A stretch of DNA of 64,000 nucleotides from Gonatopus flavifemur (taxonomy: Eukaryota > Arthropoda > Insecta > Hymenoptera > Dryinidae): contig JAFFJZ010000143.1 of the NCBI GenBank assembly GCA_018340375.1, positions 17,123 through 81,122 on the forward strand, in the 5' to 3' direction. The translations under genes were made by a program, and so were the position numbers. Positions 47,300-58,365 of the stretch are shown piece by piece. The notes beneath the pieces are model-generated. The model was not told where the DNA came from. It did not search any database and worked only from the letters and a program-made list of their open reading frames with translations. Numbering within the stretch: position 1 is the first letter of the stretch; the number at the start of each line of letters is the position of its first letter.

Positions 47300-48098
47300 C
47301 TGGAAGTAACACACGCGCGCTCCGCTCGCGTCCATTATAGTTCATCAAAACATTGAGAATGAGTGTGTAGGGAAATTATCCGCTATTTACGTCCTCATCC
47401 ACCACTCCTGAAGAAAACAACCCCCATTGTAACGAGAGGGGTGAAAGGAAAAATTCTGAAGAGCCAAACGAATTACGAATAAATTCTTTCTGCACGCCTG
47501 TGACATGTCCCTTTTAGGGAAAAAAAATATATTCTCAATTTTAATTAACATAGATTGAGTAAAGAGCCCCACACTTTATATATTATACTATATTATACAA
47601 TTTTTATCGATAAATAAAGTCCTTAAAAGTACATAAAATCAGTTCTATTGTCTACAAGTAGCACACTTCCACACACTCATACATACACTCGCAAGTATCT
47701 TCGAACGATGGTCCGTTACGACCGCACAAGAAATCTCAAATAAATAGCGAAGTTATACAAATTCTACGTTTTCGTATAAGCGGACGCGCAGATAGCACCA
47801 GAGGGTGAGAAAAACGAATAAATTGATCAGTTGGATCGACTTATGGAAAACCGCGGGAAAAACACTTCAAAGAATCATAATAGCGTAAGACTTCTTGGTG
47901 TCGTAACGAGCGTACCGAAGCGACTGACTTACATCACACATACTCCTAATTTCACACCTCCAAACGTATCTCTTGAGATCAGGTGACCAGAGAGAACATT
48001 GAACTCGGATGTGCGAGCGAGCAAAGCGTTCAAACCTCTCTCTTGACGCCTTCTCTCTTGCGAATTTCAAATATAGCGGAATCATCCGCAACATTCCG
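47300..48098 (-). mobile_element. probable 3' LTR of a BEL/Pao element
   Basis: On the minus strand, a purine-rich GAGGTGGGCGGAA (about 48099-48111) follows the Pol reading frame and is immediately followed by TGTTGCGGATGATTCCG, the position expected of an LTR start. A possible AATAAA-type signal lies near 47610 (minus TTATTTATCG region). The far end of the LTR is not defined; the interval is an estimate. No second LTR is present in the window. Confidence 0.5.
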
Positions 48099-48189
48099 CC
48101 CACCTCGTTCAATCCTTCGTGCAGGATGAACGAAATGCAAGACATAGCACTTATGAACTTAAACAACTAGGTAATTATATTAAGATTGA

Positions 48190-48780
48190 GCATTCAATCG
48201 CAAGCATCAGACTCATGACTCAAATGAATCGGTAAAATACACAACTTCGCAATGGGTCTCTTATAAACCCCCGAGACAGTTTTTAGGGTCACCACGCGAA
48301 CCAAACCATCAGAGCCGGGATGGCATTCCAAAACCCGACCTATCTCCCATTTGGACGGCGGCAGGTTAGGGTTATTTAGTAAAACTAAATCTCCCTGCGA
48401 GACGTTATGCTACCTTAGATGCCAACGTGAACGTTGCTGGAGCGAATGGAGATAGTTAGTAGACCATCGTTTCCAAAAGTGCTCGACAATTCTCTGAACC
48501 ATTTGCCAGCGAGAAAGTCGACTTTCCCTGATATCTAATACCGAGGGTGTAGGCACCGCCACCAGCGCTGACCCAATCAGGAAATGCCCAGGAGTAAGAG
48601 CATCCAACGACTCAATGTCGTCGTGGAGCGGACCTATTGGTCGACTATTCAGACAGGCCTCGATCCTGCAAAGGACCGTAGAAAATTCCTTTTTTGTAGG
48701 AAGCATTGATCCCAATACCCGTCGTAAATGAAACTTTACGCTCTTGACCCTTGATTCCCAAAGACCCCCGAAGTAATACG
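48190..48780 (-). pseudogene. BEL/Pao retrotransposon Pol C-terminus (integrase end + DUF5641)
   Basis: The minus-strand frame begins FGGLWESRVKSVKFHLRRVL, the sequence following the integrase catalytic core in Pao/BEL polyproteins. It continues with LTPGHFLIGSALVAVPTP and RLSRWQMVQRIVEHFWKRW. After an in-frame TAG at about 48408-48410 the same frame goes on as NVSQGDLVLL, PPSKWEIGRVLECHPGSDG and VRVVTLKTVSGVYKRPIAKL, the DUF5641 domain. So one nonsense codon interrupts an otherwise continuous frame. The 5' side is cut off at about 48780, where another repeat begins; reverse transcriptase and Gag are absent. Confidence 0.9.
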
Positions 48781-48935
48781 TTATACTCAATGCTATGTCA
48801 GATGTTACTGAGTATAACGTAGATTGTACTGGATGCTATTTGGATAGCGGTGGATGCTATCTGAAATGTTTTTTACTTCAGATGTCACTGAGTACTATCC
48901 AGCGTAGTAGCCAATACTATTTTGTTCTCTCCGTG
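48778..48935. mobile_element. CACGGAGA-type repeat truncating the BEL/Pao fragment
   Basis: The right end reads in reverse CACGGAGAGAACAAAATAG with TA next to it, the terminus of the CACGGAGA family. The interior has several GATGCTAT(T/C) and ACTGAGTA(TA) motifs and a TACGTTATACTCA / TGAGTATAACGTA hairpin (48777-48822). The left terminus is missing or altered. Confidence 0.55.
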
Positions 48936-49700
48936 TATAGTTCCATTTTTCTGAGGTTTAATGCTCCATAACTCATGAACTATCGATTACTGGACTTTGT
49001 GCCTGTGGACCTTGGATTATATAAGTATGAACGGCTAGTTGCCCCCACTTTTCCCATATACTCAATGCAAAAGATTTTTCGCCAACATGTTGCGAAAAAT
49101 CTCAAACTGATGTCCCAAAAGGGACAATTTCATGTCTCAAAAGAAAAAAATACAATTGAAATAATATTCAAAAAAGGAATGATTATAATAGTTATCATGG
49201 GTGTAGGAAATTAATAATCAAAATTGTGATGCTGGAAATAAAAAGTTTCGCTAATATTATGCGGTGTAATCTAATTCAATTCATACATAACGCATTTACC
49301 AATTTCAGTTCATGGGACATGGTGGCGCTGTAACACTGATATATGTTGGCCTTAAGTGTGAAGTTGGCAACTATCAGTCCATACTTATATAGTCAAAGCT
49401 GTGAACACTTCTGATCAGGATATCTTGAAATATATCATATTGCAAATTCAGCCAATTCCACAGAGAACCATTTTCCATAAGATTCGCGCGAGATCCTCTT
49501 TCGACTGGGGATATATAGGTAACATTGTATCACAATAATTTTACTGGAATCGGTTTTCTTAGTTTCATTGAATAAGATGCTTCACAGAAAGAAATTTGAA
49601 TGATTAAATTGACTGTCATTTGACTGTATAAAAAAATGAGGAATGTGCAATGCAAAGCAGGAATCGTATATTTCATATTTCACGTCTTGAAATTTTGCAG

Positions 49701-50934
49701 GGAAAACCTAGAACTCCATTAAATGCAGTGCAAAGCAGAGAAACTTTACAAACTCGGCAAAGAAGAAAATCACAGAAGATGATTGACTCAGAGGAGTCAA
49801 TCGAAGTACAACAAAATGTACCAGCATCAAAACAAAAAAAACGTCTCGAACAAGAAATGAAGAACAGAATGGAACAAGAAGAACGTCATAAACATCTTGA
49901 ATTACAAGGGCAACAAGAGCGAAATCAAAAGAAAAACGGAGTACGGCACTTCAAACAAAACCAACTAAACAGACAACAAGATCACCAATTCAGAGAACAG
50001 GAAATCCGTGAAAATGAACACGAGCAACAGCAAAGACCAAACGAAGGACTATATGTAGAAGTAGAACAATACGGGGAACTGGAACAGGAATCACAAGAAC
50101 AGCAACAGGGAAATAAGGAACCGTATAAGCAAACGGACCGATATAGGGAACATGGATCACGCTAAAAACAACAACAACAAAGACAGAACGAGGAACGATA
50201 CATTCAACGCAACCAACTGTACAGACAGCAACAACAAAATAAATATCACACAGAACAGGAATCACGTCAGAGGGACCAAGAACAACAGCAAAGACAAAAC
50301 GGAGAACAAGGATACATACAATTGGAACAGTATAAAGACCAGGACCCACAAGGACAACAGCAGAAACAAGATGAGGAACGATACATTCAAAGAGAACGAG
50401 AATACAGACAACAACAATTAAGAGAACTACAAAACAATACACAACAGGAACAGCCAGATCATCAATGTGCTTGGTTGCAACAAACTTTGAAACAACAGCA
50501 AGAACAATTGCAAGAACAAAGAAGAGAGATTGAATGTTTAAAGTCGTTGTTACAAAGAGGCAATAAGCAAAATGTTGAGCCCATAAAAGAACGTCTATGG
50601 TCCCAATCAGGTTCTGATTCGCGAAAGCAACAAAGAATCAACCGGCGCATATACACTCATAAGAATAATAGAGTGGAGAATTCTTTAGAAACACTTATAA
50701 AATTACAACAAAAGGATATAGAGATGCGACAAAGAGAAAAACTTGAAGAAGAACGTCGTAGAGAAAGAGAAAAAAGAAAACAAATGGAAATAGAAAGAGA
50801 GCGAAAAAAATTGAGGCAACTACAAGAAGAGGAAGAACGTCAAAGGCGAAGAGAAGCAGCAAAGGAGGCAGAACTCATGGAAAAAATTTTACGTAAATTG
50901 AAAGAAGACAAACTAAAGGAGGAGGAAACTGCAA
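49701..50934 (+). CDS. Gln-rich coiled-coil exon with one in-frame stop
   Basis: Acceptor attttgcag before 49701 and donor GTATGT at 50935 bracket a frame open for 411 codons except a single TAA at 50163-50165. The N-terminal third is basic and polar; the middle has at least four degenerate repeats of a QQQRQNEERYIQ-like motif; the last 130 residues are a long E/R/K-rich helix (EERRREREKRKQMEIERERK) typical of trichohyalin-like coiled coils. The TAA stands in a CAA-rich run, so one C-to-T change explains it. Beyond the donor the frame becomes hydrophobic and ends at 51053, consistent with intron sequence. Function unknown; flanking exons not found. It may be a recent pseudogene, a polymorphic null or a base error. 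Confidence 0.6.
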
Positions 50935-51059
50935 GTATGTCGGGAAGAGGAAAAATGATGATTTTTATAGGCCTCCTACTTATCCGCTCGACACAGACAG
51001 AACACCGCGTCATTATAATTATAGTTCTCGTTATCGCCGTTAAATTTGAATAGAAGAGT

Positions 51060-52055
51060 TTTCAAATGGAATTCTGATTTTCAGAATATCCAAGTGACAT
51101 TTTATAATAATACAATAATGATAATAATTTTTATGATAATAAAATGATAATATATGTATATCCACATGAAAAGTCCCATGTGCTGGTTGTTTTGTTGTTT
51201 TGATACACGTTTTTTTGTAAACGAATCCGCAATATTTTTAAACGCGTTTAAAAGTTATAGTGTTTAGGTTCAAGTTATATATTCCTTTTAACAAACAAAA
51301 TGTGTAATCGGAATTTTCCAAACATGGCAACAGTTTTATTAAAAAAATTTTTTTTTCGATTGAAATTTATCAAGCATGAAAAATTTTTTTAGTTCCCGTT
51401 TTATGTAAGATTATCTGGAATACGCCTGAAAAATATCATTATGTTGCCAGATGATTATTCTTGTGTTCGACCTTTCACTTAGATATTTTGTCAATTCGAA
51501 AACGTAACAATACTTGAAGATTTTTTCATTGAATATCTGATAAGGTTTATCTTTAGCTTTAAAATTGAAAACAAAAATTACAGTCAACGAAGCAAATTTC
51601 CGTAGGAATTTTTTTGTATTTTCATCTTCATTTTAATGTAATAAAATTCAATCTTTGAGGAATAATACTGCATATATCTGATTTGTTATACCACTTTTTA
51701 TTCTCAGAACCTGCAAAATAAGAACACGAACAAGGTGTAGTCCTAGTTTGAAGAAAAACCTGAATGTCATTCAGAAGGTCATTCAGACTCTTCTGTAACA
51801 CACGTAACGAATATGAATTTCAAGCCTCAGTTACCCCACGGGAGTCTAAAGGGAACAAAAGGTTTTTGAAATCTAATCTTCTCTTCATGGGGATAAAGAC
51901 GTATGATTTGGACCAAGAACAGGCGCCAAGTTTGAAAACCGAAGTACATTTTTGATTATTGACAAAGTTGCATTTATTTAACAGCAACGCACAACGAAAG
52001 ATGGATCAAAATACGCAGGAATACGTTGGGTAACTGGAAGTTGATAAGTGATACT
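51060..52055. other. AT-rich DNA after the Gln-rich exon
   Basis: No further exon is evident. Contains long T runs near 51345 and no clear inverted repeat. Confidence 0.4.
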
Positions 52056-52060
52056 AAAAC

Positions 52061-52588
52061 CACGGAGTAAGATATAAGGAGTGTCATCTCCTATGGCGTC
52101 GGATTCAGAAAGTGGCACATTTTTTGGGACAAAATTACAAGTCAAATTCAACCACTCGTGGTGCTGTAAACGTTGGTGATGTACAAAAATTTCATGAAAA
52201 TATCATATCTTAGTTTACTTTCACTTCATCACGGAAAAAATTGTATGGTTGTTGCAACCAACCGTATGGCTCTATTTGGCTCACCCTAAACTTATGGCTG
52301 TCAGAACCAGAAATTTAATTGTGACGAACAGATATTTGACAACATCAACCAAATTTTTGGTTCAGTCAACCATAAGTTTGGGGTGAGCCAAATACAGCCA
52401 TACAGTTGGTTGAAATAACCGTGTAATTTTTTCCGTGATGGTATAAAATTGACCAATCGACCCCGCATTCTTGTACATCCCTAAAGTTCACAGCGCCGCG
52501 AGGTGCTGAAATCTGACTTGTAATTTTGCCATAAAAAATGTGCCATGTCTGTTGTATGGAGATGACATTCCTTATATCTTACTCCGTG
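52061..52588. mobile_element. CACGGAGTAAGATATAAGGA-type foldback (outer of a nested pair)
   Basis: Ends CACGGAGTAAGATATAAGGA on both sides, continuing with GTCATCTCC and TGGCACATTTTT / TACAAGTCA pairs. Interrupted near its centre by the 52230-52437 element. Confidence 0.85.
52230..52437. mobile_element. CACGGAAAAAATT-type foldback nested within 52061-52588
   Basis: Ends CACGGAAAAAATTGTATGGT / CACGGAAAAAATTACACGGT, flanked by AT on both sides. Long arms: CTCACCCTAAACTTATGG pairs with CCATAAGTTTGGGGTGAG. Confidence 0.85.
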
Positions 52589-53459
52589 AGTAAAACATAT
52601 GTTTGGGATTTCGCCCTGAATATCAATTTTCATTCTGTATTAGTTCTTTAATATTATTATATCAATGAAAAACGTTATTACATTCATAAAGGCCCAGGAG
52701 AAAAAGTGTTGTAATCCATATATGAACCCGTATTTGAATCGAATAGGAATTTTTGCCAGAATTGGTCCAGATCTAATTAGATATAATGACATTTTTATGT
52801 ATCTAGTTTTATCTGCATCGATTTGAGATCGGGCCAAATCGAATTCCTATCTATCTTGGGTATAGAGTCATCAAAAATACTTTTCCAAATTGACTCATAC
52901 AAAAACAACACGATAGTTTTTAGAAACTCCTCATATTGAAGAATAATTAAATCTTCCGGCAAATTTTCATAAGGCACGTGCTCAGAATTCTGTTTTGAAT
53001 AGGGTTCAGCATAATATAAATAAACATATATACGTATATTTTTCTGTTGATTTGAGAGAGAAGGCTGCTGCGTCTTCCGTTTCTCTTGGATGGGCGAATG
53101 ATTTTATATTCATCAAAGAATTCCAATAATTTGACATTGATTTTTAAATTTTTTGTTACGTTTGCATAATATGGAAAAAATGTTCACCACACAATTTGAT
53201 TTGACAAATACAGTTTTTAGTGTTTTGCTTTCGATTTTTCATATAACGTATTATCTTGGAGTCATTGCAAAACAATTGTTCCGGATTATCACGGTTTTAA
53301 TGTTATTATTCATATTCCAAATTGCTTCTGTTCAAATAATGAAAGAAATAGTGCCGAGAAATATTTTCATGTTATTGAAAATTGTAAGAAAAGCTACAAA
53401 ACAGGGTGAAAGGATCATTTTGGGGTGGATAGGATACCCTAGAAAACATACCAAATTAA

Positions 53460-53705
53460 GGGGATACCAGCGGCCCCTGACGATGAAACCCCGAGCCAAA
53501 TCTTTTCTGACAAATTATTCGAAAATAAAGGAAAAAAAGAAAATATCGCTCTGTACAGACCATCTTTATTGATTGAAGAAGGTCTGTACAGAGCGATACT
53601 TGGATTTCATTCCTTCGTTTTCGAGCAATTTGTCAGAATCGTTTTGATTGTGTCCTTTTCTAACCAGTGGATCTGGTTGCATCTTCAGAGGTCGCTGGTA
53701 TCACC
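53460..53705. mobile_element. TTAA-flanked foldback element, copy B
   Basis: TTAA at 53456-53459 and 53706-53709. Ends GGGGATACCAGCGGCC / GGTGATACCAGCGACC. A strong internal hairpin pairs ATCGCTCTGTACAGACC with GGTCTGTACAGAGCGAT. Same terminal family as 29782-30154. Confidence 0.85.
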
Positions 53706-53709
53706 TTAA

Positions 53710-54405
53710 TCAATAAGTAATTATGTGATTAATAACTGTGATGAACGCCACCCATTCATGACTTTCATCATTTGAATGGTTGATTACGAATTCGTTTAAC
53801 ATCTTTTCCGTTGTGTGATTACATTCGCCCCGTCGTAGCGGACGCTTTTTATAAATATCACTAGATACAGCAAGGAAAGCATGATAGCATTTGAACATGA
53901 TTTTTTAAACCAAACCTCAAAATAATTTCCCAATTCCAATCAAATGAAAAAACTGATTTTGTTATTGTTGTTGGTGAACATCCAATCTTTGAGGGCACTC
54001 AAGCACCAAAAGAAGCGAGTCAAATTTTGCGCCAATTTTTTTCGTAAATTATGTGTTCAACGAAAATTTTCAGTGAATAATAATAAAATCCACGACTAGG
54101 ATTAGACTCTAAATATAATTGTCAGTCTTGCACTGATTTTCTGGCGAGTATAAGAGGATTTTAAAAGTAATAACCTCCAACTATCAAATATTTTCTGTGA
54201 TTTCATTTCCCAATATCTGCAAACCTCGAAGAAACCCAAATTTGTATTGAGATCTAATCTGAGGTATGTACGATTTCAAATTCGAATTTATCAAGTAATA
54301 TATGAAAAAAGTTCGCGTAAAACTTTACCGCTTCTCTAATGCTTGAGTGCCCCCTTAATCTGGTGGTGCCGCAAATCTTATATGATCTATGGAATATAAC
54401 CTGCC
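53710..54405. other. AT-rich DNA with nothing recognised
   Basis: No supported gene; no clear inverted repeat. Confidence 0.4.
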
Positions 54406-54409
54406 CTGG

Positions 54410-54645
54410 TTAAATAAATCGCCAGAATCTGACGAAATGAAATTTGATGCGATTTGGTCAGAACATTGATTCCACCCCAGATTCAATCAGATTTGGCAGG
54501 ATCCAATCAGAATCACATTGAAAAAATACACTCATCTGATTAAATCTCATTGAAATGGTTGAATAGGATTTGGTCCAGAAGAACATTGTGCGAGATTCAG
54601 TGAGGTTTGGCAGAATCGATGGTTGTTCAACCAGGGAGATTTAAT
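54410..54645. mobile_element. CCCTGGTT-type foldback MITE
   Basis: CCCTGGTTAAATAAATCGCC at the left; right end reads CCCTGGTTGAACAACCATCG in reverse. Both arms include AGAATCTG/GATTTGG motifs (TCTGACGAAATGAAATTTGA, GATTCAGTGAGGTTTGGCAG). About 236 bp. Confidence 0.7.
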
Positions 54646-55079
54646 GGTTGATGCCATGAAGCTGAAACTAACAATTGAACGAACGAGTGATATTCTTTTT
54701 GACGCCGGACTTTACTTCAATGCCTTGATGGATTTTTGACTGAATTATTTGACGATTAGATGTGACAAAATGGATAAATAGGGTATTCTTATAGATTTTG
54801 AGTCGCTGGATCGATTCAGACAGCTTTCAAGATCCGTCGCATCCTTTGATGAGTTTTCTAAGTTTAACTATATGAATAAGTGTTCGGAACTAACTGAAGA
54901 AGGCCAAACATGGTTTTGAATACCTGTAAAACTGTTTAGTCTTGATTTTTTACATTTTTTCCGGAAGTTCAGAGCCTGAGAGCAATTAGTAGCAGTACAA
55001 TCAGTACACGGTCATGTAGTTGCTATTTGAGGAATGATATTATGTTATATAGTTGTATATAGTTATAAAAGTTATATGG

Positions 55080-55625
55080 TTGTACAGATTTTACATCCCG
55101 TGGAAGGTTCGAAGTCGGGATTTTTACCGTTCTCAAAAAGTTTGGAGTCTGATAAAAGATTGATAACAGTGAAATCAATGTCCGCGGTCATCTCAGTAGG
55201 TTTTGACAAGCAGAAATACTCTGTGCTGGAGGGTGTAACGGCCATGGGCTCTGAAAAAACGGGCAAGACTTTTATATCATTCTGCTCAACAACTAAGCAA
55301 TGAATAAAATTTTTAATAATGATGGAGCATATTGCCAAGGTTAGACTTTGAATATAATTTGAAACTCCAAAATAATATCTAAACATGAAGAAAATAATTT
55401 ATAGAAATTATTGACATTTGTAAGGTTATTATGTTTATAATTCTTTGTATAATTTTCAGAATATACTTTCCAGATTCAACCAAGTATTCAAAGTCTAATC
55501 TTGGCAATGTGTTCCATCGCTATAATAAAACATTTATTAATGCTCAGTTGTTGGAAAATTTTATAACAGCCATCTTCTTATTTTCCTGGAGCTCCATGGG
55601 TATAAACTCGTTCGATGAACGTTAT
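55080..55625. repeat. inverted repeat with about 145-bp arms
   Basis: GGAGCATATTGCCAAGGTTA (55323) pairs with TAATCTTGGCAATGTGTTCC (55496), and GCTCAACAACTAAGCA with TGCTCAGTTGTTGGA. Arms extend towards GCCATGGGCTC / AGCTCCATGGG. Open frames exist on both strands across it, as expected of an inverted repeat. Confidence 0.6.
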
Positions 55626-55685
55626 GGTCGCTTTCATTTGCTACTCTATGTATATATAATGAAAGCGTTACGTCCCCGGTTAAAC

Positions 55686-56030
55686 AATCCGATTGAATCC
55701 GATAGAAAAAAGTTTTATCGGAATGAATTGAGTTTCTGCATCGGAAATTTCCTATTGATACCAATAAAATAATTTTTAACTGGATTTAATCGGCATTTTC
55801 CCTGGTGAAAAAATCCGATTGAATCCGATAGAAAAACATTTCATCGGAATGGATTGAGTTTCTGCATCGGAAATTTCCCATTGATACCAATAAAATAATT
55901 TTTAACTGGATTTAATCGGCATTCTCCCTGGTGAAAAAATCCGATTAAATCCGATAAAAAAAACTTATCGGAATGAATTGATTCCTGCATTGCGATTTTC
56001 TTATTGGATTTTATTGGTTGTTCACCCAAC
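55686..56030 (+). repeat. 126-bp tandem repeat, about 2.7 copies
   Basis: AATCCGATT(G/A)AATCCGATA starts units at 55686, 55812 and 55938: spacing 126 both times. Units 1 and 2 are almost identical and share TTGAGTTTCTGCATCGGAAA and the GATACCAATAAAATAAT block. Each unit boundary contains CCCTGGTGAAAAAATCC, i.e. an element terminus. Confidence 0.9.
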
Positions 56031-56389
56031 CAACGAACGGTTTATATACATTATATACGCGCATTTTATATCAATTAAACAAACACATATATCATTTATT
56101 CAATCATTACGTATGACAAATTATTGCTGAAATAAATTCAAACGGTCATTTATGTGTTATTAACATGGTGATCACCCATCCACCTTGTACCGCAGTTGTC
56201 GCTGCTTGACCTAGAAGATCGATCTGGAACACCCGCTCGCTCGATGCCGTTGGTTCGCTTCCTATCAATGTGAACTAAATGACTGTCTTATGTCAGGGAT
56301 GGGTGTCCTATAGTAATAAGATTCAATTGGTCCATCTGACATATAAGGGATTGTATCGGTCTTAATGAGAACATGGGAGTTCATTAATA

Positions 56390-57145
56390 ATAAAAATCCC
56401 AATGAAGACCAAGAGAATATTTTCCAGTTGGATTCAATCGGTATTTTATGATGGATGAAAAATTCCGATTGATATCAATACAATATTTTTCAATTGGATT
56501 CAATCGGTATTTTATCAATTATGAAAATTCTAATTGATACGAGTCAAATATTCTCCAATGGGATCCAATAGGTATTCTATCAATAATAAGAATTCCGATT
56601 GATATCAATGAAATATTGTGTAATTGGATTCACTTGGTATTTGATGATCAATGAAAATTCCGATTGACGCCAATACAATATTTTTCAATTGGATTGAATC
56701 GGTATGTTATTAATTATGAAGATTCTAATTGATACCAGTCAAATATTTTTCAATGGCATCCAATAGGTATTTTATCAATAATAAGAATTCCTATTGATAC
56801 CAAGAAAATATTTTTCATTTGATTAAATAGGTATTTTATTGATCATTAAAATTCTAATTGATATCAGTGAAATATTTTTCAATAGAATTCAATGGGTATG
56901 TCATTAATCATAAAAATTCCAATTGATACCAAGAAAATATTTTCTCATTAGATTCAATGGGTATTTTATGATTGATAAAAAATTCCGATGGATACCAATA
57001 AAATATTTTTTAATTGGATTGAATCGGTATTTCATCAATCATGAAAATTTCAATTCATACCAGTCGAATATTTTTCAATGGAATCCAATTGATATTTCAT
57101 TAATAATAATTATTCCGATTGATATCAATGAAATATTGTGTAATT
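56390..57145 (+). repeat. 65-bp minisatellite, about 11-12 copies
   Basis: The AATTC(C/T)(G/A)ATTGAT core recurs at 56461, 56526, 56591, 56656, 56721, 56786, 56850, 56915, 56981, 57046 and 57111, i.e. every 64-66 bp. Each unit contains GATACCAATnAAATATTTTTCAATTGGATTCAAT-GGTATTTTAT in diverged form (split by substitutions). The core is related to part of the adjoining 126-bp unit. Confidence 0.92.
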
Positions 57146-57279
57146 GATTTGATGCAATGAAAGAAATTTCAGAACTGAATCGGTTATTGCCGGTACATAC
57201 CTATAGGACTTTAGAATCTGTAAACTTGCCTATTATTTTCAATAAATTTAAATTTTGGAATAATCCAATTAAAACAGCC

Positions 57280-57475
57280 CTCCCCCCCCAGACATTGAAA
57301 GTCAGGGGGAATCAGGGAATTCTTATTCAATCAGGAAAAGTCAGGGGAAAGTTTGCAAAATGCTCCATTAGTCAGGGAAATCCATTGAAATTTATAAAAA
57401 GTCAGGGAAAATTGGAACATTTGATTCCAGCAGAAAATTTTCAAGGTCCATTTGTGTATTTTTCACCCAGCTAGC
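57280..57475 (+). repeat. GTCAGGG-rich repeated segment
   Basis: Six spaced (G)TCAGGGAAA/GTCAGGGG motifs between 57300 and 57410, with another pair at 59938-59960 on the far side of the mariner. Short-period diverged repeat. Confidence 0.5.
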
Positions 57476-57892
57476 ACAAATGATCAATTTGGATTCATAA
57501 AGACTTCCCAAAGACTCTCTGAATAGTCGCCGTTATGCAACCAATAATGAATTCAATGAGAATTCAATGAAGTCAAAATCAAAATGCATTGAATGCACGC
57601 AGAATTCATTATGGAGTCTTGATACGAATTCTTTCTGAACATTAAGTCATTTATTAAGAGTTCGTTTTGAATTCAAAATATTCATAATAAATACATATTC
57701 ATGAGCATAACGGGAACTCTTGTGCTGTATGGGTGGAGTATAAATTTCATTGAATTGCCTTGCGATTTTGTTGGCAAATACCATTCCTTTGGTTCGGTTC
57801 AAAATGCGATGTCAGGAGAATGAGTATTCACAATTGATCTATTGACTGGGCTTATTTTATTTCAATCCGTAGATCACCTCCAAACGTCTCAA

Positions 57893-58084
57893 AATACTGT
57901 AAGAAAAGCGGTGTCAGAATTAACACCACGCGGATTCTATAAAAGTCCACTCCGGAATTCAGTGTTGAAATAATCCCAAATGGTATCAGAATGACACCAT
58001 ACGGTATCGAAATAACACCGTCAGGTGTTGAAACAACACCATCCGGAGTGGACTTTACCTAACACTGCCAAATTTTTTAGAGTG
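57893..58084. mobile_element. CACTGTAA-type foldback MITE, copy B
   Basis: Shares with copy A GTAAGAAAAGCGGTGTCAGA, TAACACC-CGCGGATTCTAT and AAAGTCCAC(C/T)CCGGAAT, and the same order of ACACC motifs. Terminal bases have decayed (left TACTGTAAG, right AGAGTG). Confidence 0.85.
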
Positions 58085-58365
58085 AAGTGTAATACCATTC
58101 AAGGGAATATCCAAAAATTTACTACCTCACTTGAAGTGAATAATAATAAATTACATGCCTAGAGTTCCACATCGCCGCAAACCTAGAATGGCTAAGTGAT
58201 TTCTGAAGGCTCAAAAATAAAATTGTAAAATTTTAACCTCCAAACATTAACAAATTTGAATTTTTCCGTCCCCCACTTCCTTATGCTCGAGTCCCCTCAA
58301 AGGAGGATAGTGAGTTTCTGAATACGCCCTTGATACCATTATATGGATGGGGAAGTATACATATA

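Noticed and set aside
47131..47340. Frame starting MDSTSLCSVNEGKSM as a gene
   Set aside because: Short, no splice or family support, and it overlaps the presumed LTR end of the BEL/Pao fragment.
50163..50165. Idea that TAA codes for Gln (variant genetic code)
   Set aside because: Other frames, such as the DUF4806 tail and the mariner ending in TAA, use standard stops; a single mutation is simpler.
49990..50442. 150-codon hydrophobic frame on the minus strand
   Set aside because: It is the antisense of the CAA-rich Gln exon (poly-Val/Leu as complement), with no independent support.
53153..53572. 139-codon frame with a hydrophobic first half
   Set aside because: The second half lies in the TTAA foldback (53460-53705). 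A frame of this length can be expected by chance in 64 kb of AT-rich DNA; no motif.
55072..55386. 104-codon minus-strand frame of balanced composition
   Set aside because: Lies in one arm of an inverted repeat with open frames on both strands; no recognisable domain or splice support. Cannot be excluded as a gene fragment.
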